Below are positions 1 to 6,213 of a stretch of 12,785 bases of DNA, piece after piece. The notes beneath the pieces are model-generated. The model saw nothing but the letters and a program-made list of their open reading frames with translations, had not been told where the DNA came from and did not search any database. The DNA is from DRGV01 sp018903055 [NCBI: bacterium]. Lineage in GTDB: Bacteria > UBP18 > UBA7526. The DNA is taken from contig JAHIPW010000187.1 in the NCBI GenBank assembly GCA_018903055.1, positions 1 through 12,785 of the forward strand, read 5' to 3'. The number at the start of each line of letters is the position of its first letter. Within the stretch, counting starts at the first letter, position 1. The position numbers and the translations under genes were made by a program.

Positions 1-1372
1 GGACTTCACTGAGTGTTTCCAGGATCTTTCCTATCTTTGGTCCCGGAGAAAGATTAAATCTCTTTATAATCTCATTTCCATTGACCAACTTCTTAGGCTT
101 GACAATGGACTTTCTCTCATAGTAATCCCCAAGCATCTCTTCTACTACTTCCCCATGCCTCTTAATCATCTCAGAAGTCGCGAGAGGACCACAGGAAGCC
201 AATCTATCTCCGTAGGACAGAATCAGGGTTTCAACTCCCTCTTCCTTGCAGTCTCGGAAGAATCTAAAGATAGCCCGAATGGTCAACTCGGGAACTCCAC
301 TCAAATTACCTGGTCGCATATGATAAAGAATTTCTCTCTTGACAGTTTCGATTGCTTTTCGGGAAAGCCTCAGTCTTTTTCCAATCTCCTCTGCCATCTC
401 CACTCCCTTCTCTTCGTGGCCGATGAACCTCATCCTTCCTTCCGGAGTAATGGCCTGTGTCTGGGGTTTCCCTAAATCGTGAAAAAGAGTGGCTAACTTC
501 AAAAGGGTGATCCGGGGTTGCTTATCCGCCACTTCCTCTTCCAGGTGTTTATTAATCTTCTTATAAAATTTAGGAAAGAGTTTCTTCAGATTCTTTAGTA
601 TCTCTTCAGTATGTTTCAAGGCCTCAAGAGAATGTTCCCAAACATCGAGGTGATGAAAACCCTCCTGATCTGTTTTCCTTAATGCTTCTATCTCGGGAAT
701 AATCTGGGTGAGGAGTTTCAATTTATCCAGTTCTCTTATGAACCTGTGGCTATCTTCCAGGGCCAGGATCCCGAAGAGTTCCTCCCTTATCCTCTCCCCG
801 GAAACTTTTTTAAGTAGGGGGGCTTTTTGTATGATAAGTCTCTCTGTTTTCCTTTCGATTCTAAAATTCAAAAGGGCTCGGAAGCGAATGCTACGCAGGA
901 GGCGTAAAGGGTCATCGCTAAATGCTCTTTCACTGACTACTCTAATTACTCTCTTTTGAATGTCCTCTCTTCCCTTATAGGAGTCAATCACTTTTAAAAG
1001 AACAGGCTTTTCAAGATCTAAGGCCAAAGCATTGATGGTAAAGTCTCTCTTCTTCAGGTCCTCCTCTATCGACCTCCCGCGTATTCTGGTAAAGTCGTAG
1101 GTCAAACCATTTTTCTTATCAATGACTCTATTTGTCTGGTATCTATCATTTAAGAGGAAGAAGGTGCCATTTATTCTCTTAGCAAATTCCTTTACAAAAT
1201 CTGTGAGTCCACCGGTAAGCCCCGAAAGACGCTTTGCGTCTAACGGGGCAAGAATAAAGTCCAGATCCTTGTTCTTCCTCTCTAAGATTAAATCTCTTAG
1301 GTATCCTCCGACAAGATAAATCTTTGTCTTCCTTTTCTTGGACAGAGAACTTAGTAATTTAAAGGTTTTCAT
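1..1372 (-). CDS. cca: CCA tRNA nucleotidyltransferase / poly(A)-polymerase family protein with HD domain (3' end beyond left edge)
   Basis: 457 residues are readable from an ATG at 1372 and the frame is still open at base 1, so the C-terminus is missing. The product should add or repair the 3' CCA of tRNA from CTP and ATP. Visible class II nucleotidyltransferase motifs are LVGGYLRD (20-27), the metal-binding DLD (36-38), KKRDFTINALA (107-117) and DDPLRLLRSIRF (153-164). An HD phosphohydrolase-like domain follows, with HHLDVWEHS (240-248) and LFHDLGKP (296-303). The start codon overlaps the thiC stop (ATGA) and has no clear Shine-Dalgarno sequence, so translation is probably coupled to thiC. 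About 15 residues after the DLD motif (roughly 42-56) look extra compared with my memory of relatives, and they coincide with a palindromic element at 1219-1249. CC-only, A-only and poly(A) activities cannot be told apart by eye. Confidence 0.9.
   Translation of the reverse strand, partial: MKTFKLLSSLSKKRKTKIYLVGGYLRDLILERKNKDLDFILAPLDAKRLSGLTGGLTDFVKEFAKRINGTFFLLNDRYQTNRVIDKKNGLTYDFTRIRGRSIEEDLKKRDFTINALALDLEKPVLLKVIDSYKGREDIQKRVIRVVSERAFSDDPLRLLRSIRFRALLNFRIERKTERLIIQKAPLLKKVSGERIREELFGILALEDSHRFIRELDKLKLLTQIIPEIEALRKTDQEGFHHLDVWEHSLEALKHTEEILKNLKKLFPKFYKKINKHLEEEVADKQPRITLLKLATLFHDLGKPQTQAITPEGRMRFIGHEEKGVEMAEEIGKRLRLSRKAIETVKREILYHMRPGNLSGVPELTIRAIFRFFRDCKEEGVETLILSYGDRLASCGPLATSEMIKRHGEVVEEMLGDYYERKSIVKPKKLVNGNEIIKRFNLSPGPKIGKILETLSEV
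1219..1249. repeat. 31-bp palindromic hairpin element inserted in-frame in cca
   Basis: On the plus strand the outer arm GCCCCG (1219-1224) pairs with CGGGGC (1244-1249). The inner arm AGACGC (1227-1232) pairs with GCGTCT (1236-1241) around a TTT loop, and the arms are separated by an AA/AA internal mismatch. It is G+C-richer than the surrounding gene. It encodes part of the segment just after the DLDFIL motif of the cca product and keeps the frame open. The word CCCGAAAG is shared with the hairpin at 5521-5542. It looks like a small dispersed palindromic element, but its copy number elsewhere is unknown. Confidence 0.65.
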
Positions 1373-2640
1373 CTAAAGTACTCTTTTACTCTTTTTATGG
1401 CGCAGTATTCGCCGCACATAGTGCAGGTATCTTCCTTTAGCGAAGGATGGTACCTCTTGGCCTTTTTAGTATCCAGGGCAAGGTTAATCATCTTCCTCCA
1501 CCTTAAATCTCCTCTGGCTCTTGACATCTCATCATCCCAATTCCTTGCTCTTTTTATTCCCTTGGCGATATCGGCACTGTGGGCAGCAATACGAGTCACT
1601 ATCACTCCCTCCCAGACATCTCGGGCAGTGGGAAGTCTCAGATGCTCAGCCGGGGTGACATAGCATAGGAAGTCTGCTCCCTTCCAGGCAGCCAGGGCTC
1701 CACCGATGGCCCCGGCGATATGATCATAGCCACTGGCAACATCCGTAGTTAGAGGACCCAGAACATAGTAAGGCGCTCCCTGGCAGAGTCTCTTCTCTAA
1801 TTCGACATTGGCCTCTATCTGATCCAGGGGCATATGGCCTGGCCCCTCGATCATAACCTGTACCCCAGCCCTTCTTGCTCTCTTGGCCAACTTTCCTAAA
1901 GTTACCAGTTCTTCTATCTGGGCCTCATCAGAAGCATCGGCCAGGGAGCCAGGTCGCAGACCGTCTCCCAGACTCAAGGTAACATCATACTTTTTAGCGA
2001 TTTCCAAGACTTCATCATACTCTTCATAGAGAGGATTCTCTCTCTCATTAAAGATCATCCACTCGGCTAAGAAAGCCCCTCCCCTACTAACGATACCCGT
2101 CATCCTCTTCTTCTTTTTTAGGATTTCCAAGGTCCTCTGGGTAACCCCAGCGTGAAGAGTCATGAAGTCTACCCCGTCCCTGGCCTGCTCTTCGATTACT
2201 CCCAGGATATCCCCTTTTGTCATCTTAGCAATAAACTTTTTTTTCTTTACAGTATTAATAATTACCTGATAGATGGGCACGGTTCCCAATGGAAGATTGG
2301 TCTCACTTATAATCCTTCTCCTTATTTTCTTTAAATCTCCCCCGATACTTAAATCCATGACGGTATCTGCGCCTGCTTCCTGAGCAGCCTTAAGTTTGGC
2401 TAATTCATTTTTAGTATTCACCTTTTGGGGAGAGGTTCCGATATTGGCATTTACCTTTACTCTCAATCCCTTGCCGATTCCACACCATTTAATTCTCTTT
2501 CGTCCAGTATTTGCCGGGATGACGATCTCCCCTTTAGCTATTCTCCTTCTTATTACTTCTGGCTTTAAGCCTTCCTGCCTGGCAACATAGCGCATCTCTT
2601 TAGTTATTCTGCCTTTCCTAGCTTCAGTCAACTGAGTCAT
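1369..2640 (-). CDS. thiC: Phosphomethylpyrimidine synthase ThiC (short form)
   Basis: Radical-SAM enzyme that rearranges aminoimidazole ribotide into HMP-P, the pyrimidine precursor of thiamine. At 423 residues it is the short form, without the N-terminal extension of the ~600-residue E. coli type. Family signatures seen are SLGDGLRPGSLADAS, MIEGPGHMPLDQ, GPLTTDVASGYDHI and a TPAEHLRLP stretch. The C-terminal cluster motif is C406-x2-C409-x3-C413, one residue tighter between the last two cysteines than the CX2CX4C I know from E. coli-type ThiC. I believe short-form enzymes often have this spacing but cannot verify it. The ATG at 2640 follows a strong GGAGGG Shine-Dalgarno. Upstream is a 167-bp gap with a decamer repeat and no riboswitch. 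The stop overlaps the cca start (ATGA). Confidence 0.96.
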   Translation of the reverse strand: MTQLTEARKGRITKEMRYVARQEGLKPEVIRRRIAKGEIVIPANTGRKRIKWCGIGKGLRVKVNANIGTSPQKVNTKNELAKLKAAQEAGADTVMDLSIGGDLKKIRRRIISETNLPLGTVPIYQVIINTVKKKKFIAKMTKGDILGVIEEQARDGVDFMTLHAGVTQRTLEILKKKKRMTGIVSRGGAFLAEWMIFNERENPLYEEYDEVLEIAKKYDVTLSLGDGLRPGSLADASDEAQIEELVTLGKLAKRARRAGVQVMIEGPGHMPLDQIEANVELEKRLCQGAPYYVLGPLTTDVASGYDHIAGAIGGALAAWKGADFLCYVTPAEHLRLPTARDVWEGVIVTRIAAHSADIAKGIKRARNWDDEMSRARGDLRWRKMINLALDTKKAKRYHPSLKEDTCTMCGEYCAIKRVKEYFR

Positions 2641-2670
2641 TCTTTCCCTCCTGAATCGGTGAACGGTAGT

Positions 2671-2720
2671 CGGTTACGAATAGTTACGAAGCGGTTACTA
2701 ACGGTTACGAACGGTTACTA
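2671..2720. repeat. Five helically phased GGTTAC-type decamers upstream of thiC
   Basis: Copies of (G/A)GTTAC(G/T)A begin at 2672, 2682, 2693, 2703 and 2713, spacing 10, 11, 10 and 10 bp. More degenerate GGT-containing words extend left to about 2657. In the thiE-thiC transcript they read as repeats of GTAACCGTTC, ending about 25 nt before the thiC ribosome-binding site. They could be protein-binding sites or members of the general gap-filling repeats of this genome. Confidence 0.7.
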
Positions 2721-2774
2721 GTACTAAAAAGGAGTCGCAGTGAAAAGAGTAATCGGTAAACAGTGCGAAGAAAT

Positions 2775-2811
2775 CTAATTTGCGAGAACCGTCTGGCGAG
2801 GAACAAATTAG
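2775..2811 (-). other. Candidate stem-loop across the thiE stop codon
   Basis: An 8-bp perfect inverted repeat, CTAATTTG (2775-2782) and CAAATTAG (2804-2811), encloses a 21-nt loop. The loop region also holds a near-direct repeat of GCGAG(G)AAC. The thiE stop TAA (2808-2810) lies in one arm. There is no U-tract after the stem in the minus-strand transcript, so an intrinsic terminator is unlikely. An RNA-processing or stability element between thiE and thiC is possible. Confidence 0.35.
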
Positions 2812-3449
2812 TTCCTTCTTTTCAATCTCTTTACCTCTTTGATTTGCCTTAATAATTCCCCGGTAGTTTTTCGGATATTTTTTGCTCCCACCACTGCCGA
2901 GGCAGCTGCTACCCCATCTGCCCCGGCCCTTATTACACTGGCTACATTGTCCCTATTTATTCCCCCGATAGCAATCAGGGGGAGTCTGATCTTTTCTTTA
3001 ATCTGGGCAATTGTTTTTAAACCTCGTGGTGGAGGTAGGTCTTTCTTTGTTTTAGTAGAAAAGATGGGCCCCAGACTGACATAGTCTGCTCCCTCCCTTT
3101 GGGCCTTTAATGCTTGTGAGAGATTACGCACCGTTGCCCCAATAATCTTATTTCTTCCCAAAAGTTTCCGTGCTATTTCTATAGGAAAATCCTCTTGACC
3201 CAGATGAACCCCATCGGCATCTACTGCTTGAGCAATGTCTATTCGATCATTAACTATGAATAGCGCTTTTTTCTTCCTGGCTACTTTCTTAAGAGAGGAG
3301 GCTAGGTGGCATAAATCCCTGCTCTCCATCTCCTTCTCCCTCAACTGGATAGCGGTTGCTCCTCCGGCAATTGCTTCCCTTGCCACCCGAATGGGCGACC
3401 TACCATTCATCATTCTTCTATCAATGATAACATAAAGGCTTAAATCCAT
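2808..3449 (-). CDS. thiE: Thiamine-phosphate synthase ThiE
   Basis: Condenses HMP-PP with hydroxyethylthiazole phosphate to give thiamine phosphate and pyrophosphate. The 213-residue length is normal for this TIM-barrel enzyme. Motifs in order are QLREK (35-39), the metal/pyrophosphate-binding NDR (67-69) and GVHLGQED (80-87), GPIFSTKTK (127-135) for pyrophosphate binding, IGGI (161-164) and the C-terminal phosphate-loop region ADGVAAASAVVGA (177-189). The ATG at 3449 has only a weak GGTGA upstream, so translation may lean on upstream thiD2. It sits between thiD2 and thiC on the same strand. The gap to thiD2 is filled by heptamer repeats. No TenI-type change is obvious, and the ThiE assignment is supported by the flanking thi genes. 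Confidence 0.95.
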   Translation of the reverse strand: MDLSLYVIIDRRMMNGRSPIRVAREAIAGGATAIQLREKEMESRDLCHLASSLKKVARKKKALFIVNDRIDIAQAVDADGVHLGQEDFPIEIARKLLGRNKIIGATVRNLSQALKAQREGADYVSLGPIFSTKTKKDLPPPRGLKTIAQIKEKIRLPLIAIGGINRDNVASVIRAGADGVAAASAVVGAKNIRKTTGELLRQIKEVKRLKRRN

Positions 3450-3460
3450 TGTTCACCATG

Positions 3461-3544
3461 CAGGCCACAAGCTTCATGCTTCAAGTCACAAGCTTCAAGC
3501 CGCAAGCTTCTTTTGTAGCCTGTAGCCTGAGACCTGTAGCCTGT
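3461..3544. repeat. Array of twelve degenerate 7-bp units between thiE and thiD2
   Basis: The tract divides without a break into twelve heptamers. The left seven are of a CAAGCTT type (exact at 3468, 3489 and 3503, variants between). The right units are of an AGCCTGT type (3517-3523, 3524-3530, 3531-3537, 3538-3544). The array ends two bases before the thiD2 stop codon. The AGCCTGT family recurs at 11106-11147, 7.5 kb away. CAAGCTT units contain a palindromic AAGCTT core, so the transcript could fold on itself. Confidence 0.85.
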
Positions 3545-3546
3545 TT

Positions 3547-3969
3547 CTATTGAGCTTCCAGTTTTTCCAGCAGTTCTCTTTCCATGTCGTAGGCCTGGAA
3601 GCGTAATCTTTTAAACCTTGCCCCGGCAGAAGGATTGATCTTTTTAGTAAACTCTTCTAAGACCCTTAAGGATTCTTCCACCCGCTTCATATTAGAGGTA
3701 ACAATATCCTCATAATTCTTTCTTTTTCCTTCACTCCTGGGATAGGTTCTGGCTCCCACGTCCTTTCTGATATCCCGAATGGCAAGTAATTTTTTAGTGT
3801 CAATCTTTAGGCTTTGGATAATCTTTGTTACCTGATGACGGATGCCTTTGAGTTTCTTAGTCAGTTTCTCATCACAGAGGATGAACCGGGCTACTTCTTC
3901 ACAGACCCTCAGACCCTCTCTTGCCCGATTGATATTGGCATCGAATACCCTGTAAATTTCTTCTCTCAT
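3547..3969 (-). CDS. thiD2: ThiD2-type hydroxymethylpyrimidine phosphate kinase
   Basis: A 140-residue protein matching the ThiD2 domain, known both fused to the N-terminus of ThiE and free-standing. The family is described as a monofunctional HMP-P kinase unrelated to the ribokinase-fold ThiD. It should turn ThiC's product HMP-P into HMP-PP for ThiE. Recognised signatures are DANINRAREGLRVCEEVARF (10-29), IRDIRKDVG (64-72), SNMKRVEESLRVLEEF (92-107) and RFQAYDMEREL (123-133). The protein looks all-helical and soluble. It is the first gene of the thi operon, with ATG at 3969, a good AGGAG Shine-Dalgarno and a sigma70-like promoter immediately upstream. The stop TAG sits directly against the heptamer array. 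Function rests on motif memory plus the fit between thiE and thiC. Confidence 0.88.
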   Translation of the reverse strand: MREEIYRVFDANINRAREGLRVCEEVARFILCDEKLTKKLKGIRHQVTKIIQSLKIDTKKLLAIRDIRKDVGARTYPRSEGKRKNYEDIVTSNMKRVEESLRVLEEFTKKINPSAGARFKRLRFQAYDMERELLEKLEAQ

Positions 3970-3989
3970 ATCTTTCTCCTTATTGTTTT

Positions 3990-4019
3990 ACTATATCATA
4001 AATAAGCTATTTTGGTCAA
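3990..4019 (-). promoter_or_regulatory. Candidate sigma70-type promoter of the thi operon
   Basis: Read on the minus strand, TTGACC (4014-4019) and TATAGT (3990-3995) are separated by 18 bp. The predicted transcript starts about 15 nt before the thiD2 ATG, which leaves no room for a TPP riboswitch. Confidence 0.55.
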
Positions 4020-4077
4020 ACTTTGTTTCTTCGGGATGACCAATCTCTGTTTTTCCTTGCCTTTAGTAACGATCGTT
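4012..4077. promoter_or_regulatory. Dyad-symmetric sites in the divergent thiD2/MFS control region
   Basis: TTGGTCA (4012-4018) and TGACCAA (4037-4043) form a 7-bp inverted repeat with an 18-bp spacer, overlapping the -35 box of the thi promoter. A separate perfect 10-bp palindrome AACGATCGTT (4068-4077) touches the weak -35 of the MFS promoter. Both are placed where operators would lie, but they are short enough to arise by chance. This gap (3970-4160) is the only long gap without a tandem repeat array. Confidence 0.3.
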
Positions 4078-4104
4078 TATCTAAGTAAGGAGTTTATTTA
4101 TAAT
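4076..4104 (+). promoter_or_regulatory. Candidate promoter of the MFS transporter
   Basis: A perfect -10 hexamer TATAAT (4099-4104) lies 17 bp after a weak -35, TTTATC (4076-4081). The gene's Shine-Dalgarno AGGAGG (4146-4151) lies 9 nt before its ATG. Confidence 0.5.
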
Positions 4105-4160
4105 TTCTGCTTGCCAAATGGAGGAAAAAAGGTTAGAATGAAGATAGGAGGTAGGAGAAA

Positions 4161-5450
4161 ATGAGCGATTCCTTGAGAAAATGGAAGAGTGAAGTCTTAA
4201 AGAATCATAGGTGGAATACTACAATTACCATTTTGGATGGGGCATTCTTCTTTTTTGGATTGGGGTTTGTCTTTGAGATTACTATCCTGCCTCTATTCAT
4301 CAGTAAACTAACCCCTTATAAGTCTGTGGTGGGCCTGGTTCCTGCTTTATGGATGCTCGGTTTCTTTGGTCCCCAGATTATCTCTGCCCGCCTAGTAGAG
4401 CCCCTGGCACGCAAGAAAAGGCTGGTCTTTTTGGTAGGAATGGGGCAGCGTCTCCCCTGGTTATTCTTAGCCCTGGCTACCTATTTTTTCATAAGGGCGG
4501 GTTCTCTGGTGGGTCTCCTTCTCTTTTTTTTCCTCTATGGATGTTACGCTTTTTCCGGGGGGTTCAGCTTCGTTCCCTGGCTGGATCTAATGGGTAAGGT
4601 TCTTCTTCCCAAGAAAAGGGGCCGGGTTCTGGGATTCAATCGCCTTGCTGGAGGTACCCTGGGAATAGCAGGGGCTTTGGTAGCGGGTCGTATCTTGGGT
4701 CATCTCCCTTTTCCCAATAACTTCTCCCTCTGCTTCCTCCTGGCCTTTCTTATGACCTCTATCTCCCTGACTGTCTTCTCTTTTTACAGAGAGCCTGATT
4801 ATCCAGTGGTCAAGAAGAGAGTGGCCTGGAAAGTTTATTTCAAGGGGTTGGGAAGGATTTTGAGGGAGAATAAGAATTACTCCTACTGCCTCCTGGCCAA
4901 TATCATCCTCTGCTTTGTGGCCATGGCCACTCCCTTCTACGCCCTCTACGGAATTGAAAAGTTAGGAGCCCCAGAGGGATGGATAGGAAGATTTACCGCC
5001 TTAATCCTGGGAGCGCAGACGATAACCTTTGTTCTCTGGGGATACTTAGGGGATAGGCAGGGCTATAAAGGAGTGATGGTCTTGGCTGCTTTATTCGCAG
5101 GCGGAGCTGCAGTTCTGGCCCTTCTGGCAGAAAGTATTGGACTCTACTTGCTGGTCTTTGTTCTTTTGGGTTTCTATACGAGCGCTGTCATGCTGGGATA
5201 TATGAATATCGTCTTAGAGTTTTCTCCACCCGAAGAAAGGGCCACCTATATCGGTTTGGGTCATACCATACTTGCCCTCCCCTTAACTATTGCTCCCCTT
5301 CTGGGTGGTCTCTTAATAGATAGGATAGGCTATCGTTTCGTCTTTGGTCTAACCGCTCTTGTAGCCTTTGTGGGCCTATCCATCCTGATTTTAGTGGTGA
5401 AGGAGCCCCGTCGTCACTACTCCTTCTTTAACACGGATGGGCGCGGATAA
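4161..5450 (+). CDS. Major facilitator superfamily transporter, substrate unknown
   Basis: A 429-residue membrane protein with about twelve hydrophobic segments in two halves split by a basic central loop near 210-240 (YREPDYPVVKKR). A loop-8/9 motif A variant, GYLGDRQGYKG (294-304), supports MFS membership. LPKKRGRVLGFNRLAGG (149-165) fits the cytoplasmic loop of the first half. It is a secondary transporter of the inner membrane. Divergence from the thi operon makes a thiamine-related substrate conceivable, but nothing in the sequence shows it. It is the only plus-strand gene. Its last residues (about NTDGRG) and stop codon are encoded by a decamer tract of the ACACGGAT type (5431-5450), so the original C-terminus has probably been overwritten or extended by repeat DNA. 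Confidence 0.85.
   Translation: MSDSLRKWKSEVLKNHRWNTTITILDGAFFFFGLGFVFEITILPLFISKLTPYKSVVGLVPALWMLGFFGPQIISARLVEPLARKKRLVFLVGMGQRLPWLFLALATYFFIRAGSLVGLLLFFFLYGCYAFSGGFSFVPWLDLMGKVLLPKKRGRVLGFNRLAGGTLGIAGALVAGRILGHLPFPNNFSLCFLLAFLMTSISLTVFSFYREPDYPVVKKRVAWKVYFKGLGRILRENKNYSYCLLANIILCFVAMATPFYALYGIEKLGAPEGWIGRFTALILGAQTITFVLWGYLGDRQGYKGVMVLAALFAGGAAVLALLAESIGLYLLVFVLLGFYTSAVMLGYMNIVLEFSPPEERATYIGLGHTILALPLTIAPLLGGLLIDRIGYRFVFGLTALVAFVGLSILILVVKEPRRHYSFFNTDGRG
5431..5450. repeat. ACACGGAT-type decamer pair forming the MFS gene 3' end
   Basis: Two decamers, ACACGGATGG and GCGCGGATAA, share the core CGGAT and supply the final codons and the TAA of the transporter. The same word appears in inverse orientation at 5581-5600 and in the tract at 6301-6330. 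Confidence 0.55.
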
Positions 5451-5452
5451 CT

Positions 5453-5578
5453 AAATGCAAAATGTAAAAATCAAAGTGCAAAATGACAAATCAAAATTTA
5501 AAATTTTGGACTTTAATATGTCCCGAAAGGATCCCTTTGGGATAATTTTGATTTTTGATATTTGATTTTTAAATTTAA
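5453..5578. repeat. Two opposed A/T-rich heptamer arrays flanking a hairpin
   Basis: 5453-5508 divides into eight heptamers of AAATGCA/AAAATCA type. 5544-5578 divides into five heptamers of ATTTTTG type, the reverse complement of the same family. Between them lies the stem-loop at 5521-5542. The whole is an inverted repeat of arrays between the convergent MFS and efp genes. The AAAATCA family recurs on the other side of efp (6178-6212). Confidence 0.8.
5521..5556 (+). terminator. Probable intrinsic terminator of the MFS gene
   Basis: TCCC-AAAGG (with one bulged G) pairs with CCTTTGGGA around an ATC loop at 5521-5542. It is followed on the plus strand by a T-rich stretch (TAATTTTGATTTTT). On the minus strand no U-tract follows, so it is less convincing as a terminator for efp. 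Confidence 0.55.
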
Positions 5579-5580
5579 AC

Positions 5581-5600
5581 TAATCAGTGCTAATCCGTGT
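5581..5600. repeat. Decamer pair (TAATCAGTGC-type) abutting the efp stop
   Basis: TAATCAGTGC and TAATCCGTGT match at 8 of 10 positions and end one base before the efp TAA. On the minus strand they read as ACACGGATT/AGCACTGATT, the same family as 5431-5450. Confidence 0.6.
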
Positions 5601-5601
5601 A

Positions 5602-6159
5602 TTAGGCTCTCTCCAGATACTCTCCAGTTCTGGTATCTAACTTAACAATATCCCCGGTGTTTATAAATAAAGGAACCTGAATTATAGCACCGGTCTCCAG
5701 GGTAGCCGGTTTTGTGCCCGAAGTTGCCCGATCTCCCTTTAATCCTGATTCAGTACGGGTAACCTTTAAAGAAACGGTAATGGGTAGTTCTACCCCCAGG
5801 ATCCTTCCCTTATGGGTTAAAAGCTCAATCGTGACGTTCTCTTTTAAGAAGCGGATCCCTTCCCCTATCTGGGAGGTATTCAGGTTTACTTGTTCGTAGG
5901 TTTTACTATCCATAAAGACCAGGCTCGTGCCTTCCCGGTAAATGTACTCCATCTTCTTTTTTATTAAATGCGCTGCCTCAAACTTAGTACCTGCCCTGAA
6001 AGTTTTTTCTACAATACTTCCTGTGGCGAGATTCTTGAGTTTGGTGCGCATCACTGCCCCACCCTTGCCCGGCTTATGGTGCTGGAACCAGATAATAAGA
6101 TGAATCTGGCCATCAATGATAATGGCCACCCCGTTTTTAAAATCTTTTGTAGAAAGCAT
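5602..6159 (-). CDS. efp: Elongation factor P
   Basis: Binds stalled ribosomes and restores peptide-bond formation at consecutive prolines. Signatures are an N-terminal KOW-like domain, the exposed loop HKPGKGGA with the lysine expected to be modified (K32 with the start used here, the B. subtilis position), RTKLKN, and the C-terminal OB signature SGLKGDRATSGTKPATLETG. I place the start at the ATG at 6159 (185 residues, beginning MLSTKDF as in other EF-Ps). An in-frame GTG at 6168 would add three residues but lies within the presumed Shine-Dalgarno GGGTGGAG. No modification enzyme (EpmA, YmfI or EarP type) is in the window. The gene lies downstream of a Xaa-Pro peptidase, a common pairing, and is flanked on both sides by the same repeat families. 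Confidence 0.95.
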   Translation of the reverse strand: MLSTKDFKNGVAIIIDGQIHLIIWFQHHKPGKGGAVMRTKLKNLATGSIVEKTFRAGTKFEAAHLIKKKMEYIYREGTSLVFMDSKTYEQVNLNTSQIGEGIRFLKENVTIELLTHKGRILGVELPITVSLKVTRTESGLKGDRATSGTKPATLETGAIIQVPLFINTGDIVKLDTRTGEYLERA

Positions 6160-6177
6160 CTTCTCCACCCTTTTATT

Positions 6178-6212
6178 AAATTCAAAAATTAAAAGTTAAA
6201 AATCAAAATTTG
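6178..6212. repeat. Five A/T-rich heptamers upstream of efp
   Basis: Consecutive units are AAATTCA, AAAATTA, AAAGTTA, AAAATCA and AAATTTG. They are the same word family as 5453-5508 on the other side of efp. Confidence 0.7.
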
Positions 6213-6213
6213 G

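Noticed and set aside
155-1319. Three plus-strand open frames (155-475, 708-959, 1122-1319)
   Set aside because: All are antisense to the partial cca gene, whose catalytic and HD motifs are unmistakable.
2237-2244. A8 run in thiC as a programmed frameshift site
   Set aside because: The thiC frame is continuous through it and encodes the expected lysine-rich segment, and no overlapping product is apparent.
3461-3544. CRISPR array
   Set aside because: Units are 7 bp, contiguous and degenerate. There are no 25-40 bp repeats with unique spacers and no cas genes.
3970-4160. TPP riboswitch for the thi operon
   Set aside because: No THI-box core words on the minus strand, and the predicted promoter lies only about 20 bp before the thiD2 start codon.
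6160-6168. GTG at 6168 as the efp start
   Set aside because: It lies inside the presumed Shine-Dalgarno GGGTGGAG. The ATG at 6159 gives the usual EF-P N-terminus and length.
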